Origin: Spirochaetales bacterium
GTDB taxonomy: Bacteria > Spirochaetota > Spirochaetia > SZUA-6 > DRHE01
Assembly: GCA_030615505.1 (NCBI GenBank)
Contig: JAUWZD010000027.1
Location: 1-48,028, forward strand
Reading direction: 5' to 3'
DNA length: 48,028 nt
Under the pieces are notes generated by a model, which saw nothing but the letters and a program-made list of their open reading frames with translations, was not told where the DNA came from and made no database searches. The position numbers and the translations under genes are program-made. Position 1 is the stretch's first letter; each line of letters opens with the position of its first letter. This document shows, piece by piece, positions 25,251-33,341 of this stretch.

Positions 25251-26285
25251 CTAAATGTAACCCTTTTTAACCACTGTTTCAGCGTTCAATATAGCGGCTC
25301 CGGCAGCTCCTCGTACAGTGTTATGTCCCATAATAACCATTTTAATATCAAGTACAGGACACTCCCGAACTCTGCCGATAACTGTTGACATACCCCTGTT
25401 AAGCCAGACATCCCTGGCCGGTTGGGGACGGTCCTGATTATCGATAAGGAGCAGGGGCAGCTCCGGCGCTGAAGGCAAATCCAATTCCTGAGGCAGTCCT
25501 TTGAATTCTCTTAAAGCCTTTCGAATATTTTCCAAACTAACCTTATTTTTCAACTTGATGGAGAGCGTCTCAGTATGTCCGTCAAACACAGGTACGCGAT
25601 TACACTGAGCGCTGATAGTAATGGGAGCGGGCACAATATGATCATCAGCCAGTTCTCCCAGGATCTTTTGGGGCTCCGACTCCATCTTCTCCTCTTCTCC
25701 GTCGATAAAAGGAATAACATTACCCAAGATATCCATTGAGGGAACGCCCGGGTAGCCTGCTCCGGAAATTGCCTGCATGGTTGTGACCTGCACCGCTTCG
25801 ATACCGAACTCCCGATAGATGGGCGCCATGGCCATGGTCAGGAACATTGTTGAGCAGTTGGAGTTGGTAATAATGCCTCCTCTGTACTTCTGTTTTTTAA
25901 TAATATCCAGGTGATCATGATTAATCTCCGGAATGATTATTGGGACATCCGGATCTATGCGGTGATTTTTAGAGTTGCTAATTACCAGGTGTCCCTTATG
26001 TGCATAAGCCTCTTCAACAGGGCCTGCAACTGAAGAATCGAGGCCTGAAAATAGGATATGGGCTTTTAAATCCTGATCAGTATTTTTCACAATTAATTTG
26101 CCTATATTTTCAGGAATGGGAATATCCTGTTTCCATTTACAGGCATCCACGTATGACTTCCCTGCGGACCTGGGAGATGCCACTACTTCTCTTATTTCGA
26201 AGAAGGGATGTCCCTGGAGCAGAACAATAAATTTCTGCCCCACCGTTCCTGTAGCACCGAGTACGGCAACAGAGATCTTTTCCAT
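25251..26285 (-). CDS. asd: Aspartate-semialdehyde dehydrogenase
   Basis: 344 aa of the archaeal/fungal-type subgroup. VAVLGATGTVGQKF is the NADP-binding loop, NSNCSTMFL carries the catalytic Cys, QAISGAGYPG and CNRVPVFDGHTE the substrate Arg and catalytic His. It reduces aspartyl phosphate to aspartate semialdehyde, the branch point for lysine, threonine and methionine. It is the first gene after the lysine riboswitch. GGAGG lies eight bases before the ATG. Confidence 0.95.
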   Translation of the reverse strand: MEKISVAVLGATGTVGQKFIVLLQGHPFFEIREVVASPRSAGKSYVDACKWKQDIPIPENIGKLIVKNTDQDLKAHILFSGLDSSVAGPVEEAYAHKGHLVISNSKNHRIDPDVPIIIPEINHDHLDIIKKQKYRGGIITNSNCSTMFLTMAMAPIYREFGIEAVQVTTMQAISGAGYPGVPSMDILGNVIPFIDGEEEKMESEPQKILGELADDHIVPAPITISAQCNRVPVFDGHTETLSIKLKNKVSLENIRKALREFKGLPQELDLPSAPELPLLLIDNQDRPQPARDVWLNRGMSTVIGRVRECPVLDIKMVIMGHNTVRGAAGAAILNAETVVKKGYI

Positions 26286-26369
26286 AGTATGGCCTCCATA
26301 GGAAATGATGTTTATCAGGATCTAAGATACTTAAGGAGGAGTTGTAATCTTCTTCCTTGGATAGGAGAA

Positions 26370-26533
26370 CAATAGCGCTCCACCACAAGGTGACAGTCCC
26401 AGGGATTTAGCCCCGGCGACCAGGCTTCAACATGTAGGGCTGTAGAATCCTTCGGCGGCAATTCCCTTTTAACGTACTCTCACCGGAACCCTACTTCCTG
26501 AGTACGCTACTGATGATTGCCGCGCCTCTATTG
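26370..26533 (-). promoter_or_regulatory. Lysine riboswitch (L box) upstream of asd
   Basis: Read on the minus strand the leader contains, in order, AGAGGCGCG, AGTAGCG, AAAAGGGAAT, GCCGCCGAAGG, GGGGCTAAATCCCTGGGACT with GTCACC, and GGTGGAGCGC. These are the conserved blocks of the lysine riboswitch and match E. coli lysC closely (GAGGCGCG, CGCCGA, GGGGCTGAATCCCCTGGG, GTCACC, GGTGGAGC). The closing stem P1 is CAATAG (26528-26533) with CTATTG (26370-26375). High lysine should reduce expression of asd and the genes behind it. I could not tell whether the switch ends transcription or blocks the ribosome site. Confidence 0.9.
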
Positions 26534-26550
26534 ATCCATGATGATCCAAA

Positions 26551-26579
26551 TACATATCATATGAGCTTTTAGTTGTCAA
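26551..26579 (-). promoter_or_regulatory. Promoter of the lysine riboswitch/asd unit
   Basis: On the minus strand TTGACA (26574-26579), a 17-bp spacer and TGATATGTA (an extended -10 with TATGTA at 26551-26556) lie immediately upstream of the riboswitch. Transcription would start about 26544, ten bases before the P1 stem. Confidence 0.6.
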
Positions 26580-26653
26580 GCGGCTTTATACGCTCAGGAT
26601 TGATATTGAACTTACCCGGCTCTAAGTGACATAATATGTCTGGAACATAAATA

Positions 26654-27655
26654 ATGAGAATAGTTATTCTGGGAGCCGGTGCCGTAGGCGGACTTCTAGG
26701 CGGGCTTTTAGCGTATATAGGCGGTGAGGTTTATTTCAGCGGAAATCAGGAAGCACTGGATTATATGAAAAAGCAAGGGCTTAGAATCCGATTGCCCCAT
26801 CAGTATGTAAAACTTGAACCTTCAAGAATTGCCACCATAAGCAGAGGAGGAGGCAGCTTCATGAAATTCGACCGTGAGCCTGTTGATTTTATTTTTATCA
26901 CAGTAAGGCGATATCATTTAAAGGACTTAAGCCTTGATTTCCAGGTTGGACGGGTATTGAAACCTCAAGGCAAAATTCTTTTTTTCAATTGCCATTATGA
27001 TGATATCAGGAGAGTTTCACCTGAACCGGAGCGATCTCTTCTCTGTTTGTCCCTGCTCACAGCGGTTATGCTTCAGCCTGGTGATGTTGAACTGGCTTCC
27101 CCTCGGTCTGTATTGATTTATCAGAGAGATAAGAATGTCAAGAAAGTGATGTCCGGCCTGAAAGGATTGGGAATCGATCTGCAGGAGGTAGACGATATTG
27201 AACCCTATGCCAACTCCTTTTTTCTCTGGCAGCTCCTCTTCCTGCCGGTTGCCATGTGCTATACCACATATGCGAATTTTTTATCATACTCCGAGGGAAG
27301 GGAAATAGCTTATCGAGTGCTGAAAGAAGGCCTTGATATTTTTACCCGCATGGGCCGACCATTAAAGAAGCTTACTCTCATGGATCCCCAGGATCTACTA
27401 AAGAAAATAGAAAAGGGAGGTCAGGAGTTTACTTCTGTGCGCTGTAAGCCGGATAGAGCCTATAACAGTCTATTGCAGTCAATGATTACCGGCAAAATGA
27501 CAGAAACACGGGAGTTGAACGGTAAACTCATAAAAATGGCCGCAGAAGCGGGAGTGGATCCTCTATGGAACTGGAAGCTGACCCAGAAACAAATTCGTGT
27601 ACTGAGGGTAGGGTATTATAAAAACCCAGCTGAACTCTATAAATCGATTAAATAG
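26654..27655 (+). CDS. Ketopantoate reductase-like dehydrogenase
   Basis: 333 aa. MRIVILGAGAVGGLLGGLLA is the Rossmann glycine motif and NGKLIKMAAEAGVDPLWN the C-terminal helix of the PanE/ApbA family. The family Lys and Asn residues (LWRKLAVNCVIN in E. coli PanE) read LWQLLFLPVAMC, so the catalytic lysine is absent, while the glutamate of the TE(I/T)D..NG element is present. It may use another substrate or have lost ketopantoate activity. It is divergent from the lysine operon with a weak ribosome site. Confidence 0.65.
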   Translation: MRIVILGAGAVGGLLGGLLAYIGGEVYFSGNQEALDYMKKQGLRIRLPHQYVKLEPSRIATISRGGGSFMKFDREPVDFIFITVRRYHLKDLSLDFQVGRVLKPQGKILFFNCHYDDIRRVSPEPERSLLCLSLLTAVMLQPGDVELASPRSVLIYQRDKNVKKVMSGLKGLGIDLQEVDDIEPYANSFFLWQLLFLPVAMCYTTYANFLSYSEGREIAYRVLKEGLDIFTRMGRPLKKLTLMDPQDLLKKIEKGGQEFTSVRCKPDRAYNSLLQSMITGKMTETRELNGKLIKMAAEAGVDPLWNWKLTQKQIRVLRVGYYKNPAELYKSIK

Positions 27656-27690
27656 CGCGGCCTTGGGCTGCATCCAGAGGAGCTTTTAAT

Positions 27691-28512
27691 ATGGAAAGAG
27701 GTTTTACAGAAAGAGTCCGGAGGGCTGTGAAGTCGATTGAACGTCTAAAAACAGATCGGCCGGAAATTGGACTGATTTTAGGTTCGGGGCTCGGTGCATT
27801 CGCAGAAAAAGCGGAGGGTAGGGAAATCCCCTACAGTCAGATCACAGGATTCCCTAAGACTACCGTGCCCGGACATAAAGGGGCTTTAAAGATCGGTAAA
27901 AATATAGCAATACTCGTAGGGCGTTTTCACTACTATGAAGGCTACAGCATGGATGATGTGGTATTACCCATTTTTCTGCTTTATAATATGGGGGTCAGAA
28001 CTCTTATTATCACTAATGCAGCGGGTGGAGTGAATAGAAAATATTCACCTGGAGATTTGGTCATTATCAAGGATCATATAAATCTCATGGGCGCCAATCC
28101 GCTGAGGGGACCGGATGCACCCGAGCCTGGCACAAGATTTCCGGATATGAGTGAAGCTTATACTAAATCGTTAAGGGATCTGGCCAGGAAAGCGGGCGGG
28201 GAGCAATCGGATGAGGGGGTCTACGCCGGATTCATCGGGCCTTCCTACGAAACCCCGGCTGAGGTTCGCATGGCTGAAATCCTCGGTGCGGATCTTGTAG
28301 GCATGTCGACTGTACCGGAAGTTATTGCCGCTAATTTTCTGGGAATGAAAGTCTTGGGGATTTCCTGTGTAACAAATATGGCTGCCGGCATTCTGGATGC
28401 TCCCCTAAGCCATAAAGAGGTAATGGAAACAGCTATGCGTGTTCAACCGGTTTTCACCCGGTTAATAAGCAATATAGTAGATCTTTTAGATGAATGTAAA
28501 GGAAAGAATTAA
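27691..28512 (+). CDS. punA: Purine nucleoside phosphorylase (trimeric type)
   Basis: 273 aa. GLILGSGLGAFAE is the phosphate-binding loop, GRFHYYEGY and TNAAGGVNRKYSPGDLVII the core motifs, GPSYETPAEVRMAE and GMSTVPEVIAAN the purine-binding loop and ISCVTNMAAG the conserved end of the active site. It splits purine nucleosides with phosphate for salvage. It ends inside the first codons of the next gene (23-base overlap). Confidence 0.9.
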   Translation: MERGFTERVRRAVKSIERLKTDRPEIGLILGSGLGAFAEKAEGREIPYSQITGFPKTTVPGHKGALKIGKNIAILVGRFHYYEGYSMDDVVLPIFLLYNMGVRTLIITNAAGGVNRKYSPGDLVIIKDHINLMGANPLRGPDAPEPGTRFPDMSEAYTKSLRDLARKAGGEQSDEGVYAGFIGPSYETPAEVRMAEILGADLVGMSTVPEVIAANFLGMKVLGISCVTNMAAGILDAPLSHKEVMETAMRVQPVFTRLISNIVDLLDECKGKN

Positions 28513-30964
28513 TCCCGGGGCTGCAGAAGCTATAAGGCAATCCATACGCGAGGCATCGGGAAATGAAGTCCTCTCTGTCGGAAGCCTGGATAAAAATCAA
28601 AGAGTCGCCCGGATTACCACAGCAGCGCGAGGGCACTCCGGAGCTGTTGCCGCATTAGAGCCCTTTATGAACAAGGGGGATGTGGTTATTCATAACCATC
28701 CTTCAGGTAATCTCACCCCCAGTCAAGCGGATTTACAGATTGCCGCCCGTATGGGCAATCATGGAATTGGCTTTTATATTGTAGACAATGCTGTGCAGCA
28801 GATATATGTAGTTGCAGAGCCCATAGAAATTAAGGAAATTATTCCGTTAGATGCGATATATTTAAAATCTTTTTTAGAGACCGGCGGACGATTAAGCCTG
28901 CAGTATTCCGGCTTTGAAGAGAGGGACTCTCAAGGGAGGATGCTTGAGTTTATCTGCGAAGGATTCAACAGCAGCAGCATCCGAATTGCCGAAGCAGGGA
29001 CAGGAGTGGGGAAATCATTAGCTTACCTGATCCCGGCTGTTGACTGGATCTTAAAGAATGAAGAGAGGATTGTAGTAACTACAGCCACTATTAATCTGCA
29101 GCAGCAATTAATTGAAAAAGATATTCCTTTAGTTAAAAAGCTCTTTAACAAGGATCCGGGCGCTTATTTAGTAAAGGGAAGGGGGAACTACCTCTGTATT
29201 AACCGGTTGACAGAGGCCTTGGAGGAGTATTCCCTGTTTGAGGAGGAAGCTGCAAATATTAAGTCCATCGGCAAGTGGGCAGAGACTACAAAAACCGGCA
29301 GCATAAGCGACCTCTCCTTCTATCCATCAGAAGATATATGGTACAGAGTTTGTTCAGAAGCAGATGCCTGTCATGGGCTGCGCTGCCGGAACAGGGAAAG
29401 ATGTTTCGTTCTTAAAGCAAGAAAGGAAGCTGCCTCTGCGCGCCTGCTGGTAGCGAATCATCATCTCCTCTTCTCAGACCTGTCCATGCGTTTAGCAGGT
29501 TCCGGGTTTGACAGCATAGCCGTGCTTCCCCCCTTCAAGCACATTATATTCGATGAAGCGCATAGCATCGAGAAAAGCGCCACTTCATTTTTCTCAAACG
29601 TTTTCAGCCGCTATAGCATTGCCAAGTATGTTTCCAGACTTTACCGAAACACCAGGAGCCGTAAAAAGACTAGAAGCGCCGGTCTTCTTTTAGGTCTTGA
29701 AAAAATGATTGGAAAGAATGATATCATTAAGAAAATCAGGGGAAACCTTAACTCTGTTTTAGAAAATGCAGAATCCTTAGATAGTATATGCCTTGGATTA
29801 CTCGATGGGGAAGCTGCCTTAAGAATAAGCCCCCAAAATATAAATCCGGAATTGGAAACAACACTCCTGGAACCTGTGAAGGAGCTTCAAAGCTCTATTA
29901 TCATTCTTCATAATCTCTTTGAGCAGTTGTTTAAACAGCTTGATGATGATATGCAGGAGAGCAGTCTTATTTTTGAATTAAGAATTCAGCTTAAACGCCT
30001 GATAGGGGTTTCAGAGATCTGTGAACGGTATATAAGGTTTAAAGAAAATCCTAAGGATGTCTACTGGTTGGAATTACAGAAAGGTTATCGGGGAGAACGA
30101 TACGTTCGTTTTGTTATTACTCCCCTGGATGTTACGGCCGTAATGAGGGAAGCAGTATATGAAGCCTATCACACGATTGTATTTACATCAGCTACATTAA
30201 CGATAAACAGCAGTTTCGATTACTGGAAAACCCGGGTTGGAATTGATCAAAATATGGACAGAGAGGTATTTGAAAGGACTTTTTCCTCCCCATTCAACTA
30301 TAAGGAGAATGTTCTTTTAGCTATTCCCTCTGAGGCTCCGCTTCCGAATCAGGATGGTTATCCGGCATTTATATCCGATTTTGTCAAAGAGATACTGATG
30401 ATCTCAGAGGGAAGGGCTTTAGTATTGTTTACATCCTACTCTTTACTGAATGAGACCTACAGGTTCGTCTATCAGGAACTGTCGGACGGAAAAATACCGC
30501 TCATGCGGCAGGGGGAGGACGACCGGAACAGGCTCTTAAAAAGGTTTCGGGAAGATAGATCGAGTGTTCTTTTTGCCACCGATTCCTTCTGGGAAGGTGT
30601 AGATGCGCCGGGCGATTCTTTGGAAGTGGTTATTCTAACCCGCTTACCCTTTCGGGTCCCCACTCATCCGGTTCTGCAGGCGAGGATGGAGGCTGTAAGG
30701 GCACAGGGTAGGAACCCCTTTTTTGAGTTTTCTCTTCCTGATGCGGTGATGAGGCTGAAACAGGGCTTTGGCCGCCTTATGCGCAGTACACAAGATAAGG
30801 GTGTTGTTCTCATCCTTGATTCCCGGGTTGTTAAAAAATCTTATGGGAGTATTTTTCTGGATTCCTTGCCGGAAACACAGAGAATTATTTCCTCCGATAA
30901 ATGTGTTATTGACGCAGTTGAGAATTTTATTGTTGCAATGCGAAAAAAAGAAGCGCGTCTATGA
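28490..30964 (+). CDS. dinG: JAMM (RadC-like) metalloprotease domain fused to DinG-family helicase
   Basis: 824 aa. Residues about 20-105 form a JAMM fold: NEVLSVGSLD with Glu26, then VIHNHPSGNLTPSQAD, matching H-x-H-x7-S-x2-D (His68, His70, Ser78, Asp81) exactly. Residues from 140 are an XPD/DinG-type superfamily 2 helicase: AEAGTGVGKSLAYL (Walker A), a cysteine group YLCINRL...CSEADACHGLRCRNRERC for an iron-sulfur cluster, IIFDEAHSIE (Walker B), TSATL, and FGRLMRST near the end. No exonuclease domain is present; the JAMM domain stands where Bacillus-type DinG carries an exonuclease. The gene overlaps punA by 23 bases. The stop is the first TGA of a TGAAG repeat. Confidence 0.85.
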   Translation: MNVKERINPGAAEAIRQSIREASGNEVLSVGSLDKNQRVARITTAARGHSGAVAALEPFMNKGDVVIHNHPSGNLTPSQADLQIAARMGNHGIGFYIVDNAVQQIYVVAEPIEIKEIIPLDAIYLKSFLETGGRLSLQYSGFEERDSQGRMLEFICEGFNSSSIRIAEAGTGVGKSLAYLIPAVDWILKNEERIVVTTATINLQQQLIEKDIPLVKKLFNKDPGAYLVKGRGNYLCINRLTEALEEYSLFEEEAANIKSIGKWAETTKTGSISDLSFYPSEDIWYRVCSEADACHGLRCRNRERCFVLKARKEAASARLLVANHHLLFSDLSMRLAGSGFDSIAVLPPFKHIIFDEAHSIEKSATSFFSNVFSRYSIAKYVSRLYRNTRSRKKTRSAGLLLGLEKMIGKNDIIKKIRGNLNSVLENAESLDSICLGLLDGEAALRISPQNINPELETTLLEPVKELQSSIIILHNLFEQLFKQLDDDMQESSLIFELRIQLKRLIGVSEICERYIRFKENPKDVYWLELQKGYRGERYVRFVITPLDVTAVMREAVYEAYHTIVFTSATLTINSSFDYWKTRVGIDQNMDREVFERTFSSPFNYKENVLLAIPSEAPLPNQDGYPAFISDFVKEILMISEGRALVLFTSYSLLNETYRFVYQELSDGKIPLMRQGEDDRNRLLKRFREDRSSVLFATDSFWEGVDAPGDSLEVVILTRLPFRVPTHPVLQARMEAVRAQGRNPFFEFSLPDAVMRLKQGFGRLMRSTQDKGVVLILDSRVVKKSYGSIFLDSLPETQRIISSDKCVIDAVENFIVAMRKKEARL

Positions 30965-31014
30965 AGTGAATTGAAGTGAAGTGAAGTGAGGTGAGGACAA
31001 AAAACACGCTTCTT
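30948..31014. terminator. Bidirectional terminator candidate between dinG and groES
   Basis: AAGAAGCG (30948-30955) and CGCTTCTT (31007-31014) form an 8-bp stem around a 51-base loop. On the minus strand the stem is followed by more T (CTTCTTTTTTTC), a good end for the groES transcript; on the plus strand it is followed by ATTTT. The loop holds the TGAAG repeats. Confidence 0.5.
30962..30996 (+). repeat. Tandem pentanucleotide repeat TGAAG x7 (imperfect)
   Basis: Reading from the dinG stop codon: TGAAG TGAAT TGAAG TGAAG TGAAG TGAGG TGAGG. Seven units of five bases, four exact. It lies wholly after dinG and inside the loop of the dinG/groES terminator candidate. Confidence 0.8.
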
Positions 31015-31024
31015 ATTTTCTGAA

Positions 31025-31288
31025 CTATGCAATTATGGCAAGAATATCTCCTATTTTAAGAATCAGCTGATCCTCACCATCGACTTTGATAGTGGAGCCG
31101 GCATATTTGTCATAGAGGACATGGTCTTTGACTTTTACATTGATTGCTTCATCATCGCCTACTGCTAAAACAGTTCCCTCCTGAGTTTTTTCTTGAGCAG
31201 TCTGGGGGATATAAAGTCCTCCTGCAGTTTTAGTTTCACCCTCTACCATTTTGACAAGCACTCGATCGCCCAGGGGTTTGATTTTCAT
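31025..31288 (-). CDS. groES: GroES co-chaperonin
   Basis: 87 aa. [28 protein letters not shown] (mobile loop), [11 protein letters not shown] and [12 protein letters not shown] are typical. It caps the GroEL cage for protein folding. CAGGAGG precedes the ATG. groEL is not next to it; the neighbour is convergent dinG. Separate groES and groEL genes are known from Borrelia and Treponema. No CIRCE repeat is seen upstream. Confidence 0.95.
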   Translation of the reverse strand: MKIKPLGDRVLVKMVEGETKTAGGLYIPQTAQEKTQEGTVLAVGDDEAINVKVKDHVLYDKYAGSTIKVDGEDQLILKIGDILAIIA

Positions 31289-31347
31289 TCCTTTTCCTCC
31301 TGATAAATATTGATTTATAATGATTATATGGTTTTTAATTTGAGATG

Positions 31348-31376
31348 AATATAAGCATTAACTGTATTCTCGTCAA
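31348..31376 (-). promoter_or_regulatory. groES promoter
   Basis: On the minus strand TTGACG (31371-31376), a 17-bp spacer and TATATT (31348-31353). The start would be about 31341, giving a leader of about 50 bases to a strong ribosome site. It is a plain sigma-70 promoter with no CIRCE operator. Confidence 0.65.
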
Positions 31377-31434
31377 GGAAAATGTGTTTATAGTTGCCAA
31401 AAAAAAATCACATTAGTATCTTAACGTTATAGTC

Positions 31435-32103
31435 ATGGATAATTGTAAAGCTGATCTGAACCGGGGAATCCGTCTGCTGTCTAAACATGATCCTGAAAGT
31501 GCTATATTGTACTTCTCACGCGCTCTGTCCGACTGTCCGGTCAGTAACAGTGCTGAACTTTCCAAAATCCTGTACTATATGGGTATTGCTCTCAAACGTC
31601 TGGGTCTCTCGAATTCCGCCATACGGAGTTGGCTTAGTTCCCTGAGGGTGAAAAGACGAAAAAATACAAAAAGAATGCTTAATCGCTTTTCCAACAGCTA
31701 CGGCATGGCTAAGCAGGATAGTGTTGAGATGGATGACTGGAAAGCATTTTATTCCATACACCTTATGCGCTACATGCGGGGCTTTAATAAAAGTACGCTT
31801 ACCAGTGAGTGCGAGCGTAACTGTCTGAAAGAGATCATTCTTGCTCACTGGAGGAAGTTAGTAGATTCCGGGGTATTAACGGGAAGAACCCCGGAAGAGA
31901 AAAGTGAGATCTTTAAAAGTACTGAAATTGATTTTCCTCTGTTTTTTTACGGACATATAGACGATACTGTTATACGGGTAAATTTTCAGGCAGGCAGAAA
32001 ATTGAAAGCCGAAGACACCTGTTTCTGCGGCAGTGGGCTGCCCTTTTGTGCCTGCTGTGGACGCATTCTTGGGGAGGATGAACTGACGTTTGGATTATTT
32101 TGA
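31435..32103 (+). CDS. TPR-like protein with SEC-C-like cysteine motif
   Basis: 222 aa. The N-terminal 75 residues look like tetratricopeptide helices (AILYFSRALSDCP, LYYMGIALKRLGLSNSAIRS). The C-terminus has DTCFCGSGLPFCACCGR, a variant of the SEC-C zinc motif CxCGSGxxxxxCC. The middle holds a helical block with WKAFYSIHLMRYMRGF. Function is unknown; SEC-C domains bind zinc and appear in SecA and in many small proteins. It is divergent from groES. Confidence 0.6.
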   Translation: MDNCKADLNRGIRLLSKHDPESAILYFSRALSDCPVSNSAELSKILYYMGIALKRLGLSNSAIRSWLSSLRVKRRKNTKRMLNRFSNSYGMAKQDSVEMDDWKAFYSIHLMRYMRGFNKSTLTSECERNCLKEIILAHWRKLVDSGVLTGRTPEEKSEIFKSTEIDFPLFFYGHIDDTVIRVNFQAGRKLKAEDTCFCGSGLPFCACCGRILGEDELTFGLF

Positions 32104-32226
32104 TACAATATATAGCTGATTTTTTAAAGTTGTTTCATTTTGACCCAATTTATATATAATTAAAATAATCATAAAAATTAATTTGTAATTATTTATAAGG
32201 AAAGTAATTAGAAGCCGGGAAGAAAT

Positions 32227-32254
32227 TTGCAATGGCATAATTGTTGCATATAAT
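32227..32254 (+). promoter_or_regulatory. Promoter of the sigma factor gene
   Basis: TTGCAA (32227-32232), a 16-bp spacer and a perfect TATAAT (32249-32254). The start at about 32261 lies 47 bases before the GTG start codon at 32308. Confidence 0.6.
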
Positions 32255-32307
32255 AAGTAGAAGTGCTTCAGGAATGCCATGAGTACCAGGAGTCCCAGGA
32301 GGTAACA

Positions 32308-33207
32308 GTGCCTGATACAACAAGCACTGCAAGACGTTCTATAGATGTAGTGCAAGAAAAAGTGGGTAAAAAGAATAATGTTGAAAACATTCTATCCCTG
32401 TATTTAAAGGAGATCAATAAGATACCCCTGCTCAAGCGTGAGGAAGAGAAAGAATGCGCCAGGAAGGCAGCTCAGGGAGATATTGATGCCAAGAATAAAT
32501 TAATCAAGGCTAATCTCCGCTTCGTAGTTAATGTAGCCAAGAAGTACCAGAATCAGGGCCTTCCTCTGGCGGATCTGATCAGTGAAGGCAACATCGGTTT
32601 AATGAATGCCATTGATCGTTTTGACGTAGATAAAGGCTATCATTTTATCTCTTATGCAGTATGGTGGATTCGACAGGCGGTTCTGAAGGCTATTTGTGAA
32701 AAATCCCGGATGATCAGGCTGCCCCTGAATCGTGCTAATGAGCTGGTTCAGATTGAGAAGGTGCGTAAAGAAATACAGACGGAAAATGGGTCTGAACTGG
32801 AAATAATTGAAATCGCCAAACAACTGGACATGGATAAAGAACATGTGGCCGATCTCATCAATATTTCGAGGGATATGATTTCTTTAGACATTCCGATTTA
32901 TGATGAAAAAGATTCTTCTCTGCTGAGTGATTTTATTGAGGATAAAGGGTATAAAGCCCCTGATGACATGGCGATTGACGATTCATTAAAAGAGGATATT
33001 AACAATCTCTTAAATACACTGACAGAAAAAGAAGCTGATATCATACAGTATCGATTCGGTCTAAATGGAAGAAGGCCTATGTCTCTTAAAGAAATCGGTA
33101 ACCGCTATAAATTGACAAAGGAACGGATAAGACAAATAGAGAAGAAGGCCTTAAAGAGGCTCCAGCACCCCTCTAGAAGCCAATTTCTGAAATCTTATAT
33201 AGCCTAA
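32308..33207 (+). CDS. Sigma-70 family RNA polymerase sigma factor (short RpoD/RpoS-like)
   Basis: 299 aa from GTG 32308, chosen because AGGAGGT lies just upstream; the frame runs back to GTG 32263, which lies at the transcription start. Region 1.2 (LYLKEINKIPLLKREEEKE), region 2 (NLRFVVNVAKKYQNQGLPLA, DLISEGNIGLMNAIDRFD, SYAVWWIRQAVLKAI), region 3 and region 4 (QYRFGLNGRRPMSLKEIGNR, KERIRQIEKKALKRL) are complete. There is no region 1.1 or long insertion, so it looks like a group 2 sigma rather than a large primary RpoD. It may serve as an alternative sigma for stationary phase or stress. Confidence 0.85.
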   Translation: MPDTTSTARRSIDVVQEKVGKKNNVENILSLYLKEINKIPLLKREEEKECARKAAQGDIDAKNKLIKANLRFVVNVAKKYQNQGLPLADLISEGNIGLMNAIDRFDVDKGYHFISYAVWWIRQAVLKAICEKSRMIRLPLNRANELVQIEKVRKEIQTENGSELEIIEIAKQLDMDKEHVADLINISRDMISLDIPIYDEKDSSLLSDFIEDKGYKAPDDMAIDDSLKEDINNLLNTLTEKEADIIQYRFGLNGRRPMSLKEIGNRYKLTKERIRQIEKKALKRLQHPSRSQFLKSYIA

Positions 33208-33274
33208 GCCTATTTATACACCTGAAAGATAGCAAAAAAGAGCTCTGTAATCCTGCCCATGAAAGCGTTGTTTC

Positions 33275-33303
33275 TTGACAGAGTGTTCCTTTTACTTTAG
33301 ATT
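33275..33303 (+). promoter_or_regulatory. ppdK promoter
   Basis: TTGACA (33275-33280), a 17-bp spacer and TAGATT (33298-33303). The transcript would begin about 33310, 30 bases before the ATG. Confidence 0.6.
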
Positions 33304-33341
33304 TCACAATAAACCGTAAATTAAAACGAAAGGTGGTTGCA

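Noticed and set aside
31289..31434. A CIRCE (HrcA) operator before groES
   Set aside because: I looked for TTAGCACTC-N9-GAGTGCTAA and found no match; only a plain sigma-70 promoter is visible.
33333..33341. GTG at 33333 as the ppdK start
   Set aside because: It overlaps the AAAGGTGG ribosome site; ATG 33342 is correctly spaced and matches the family N-terminus.
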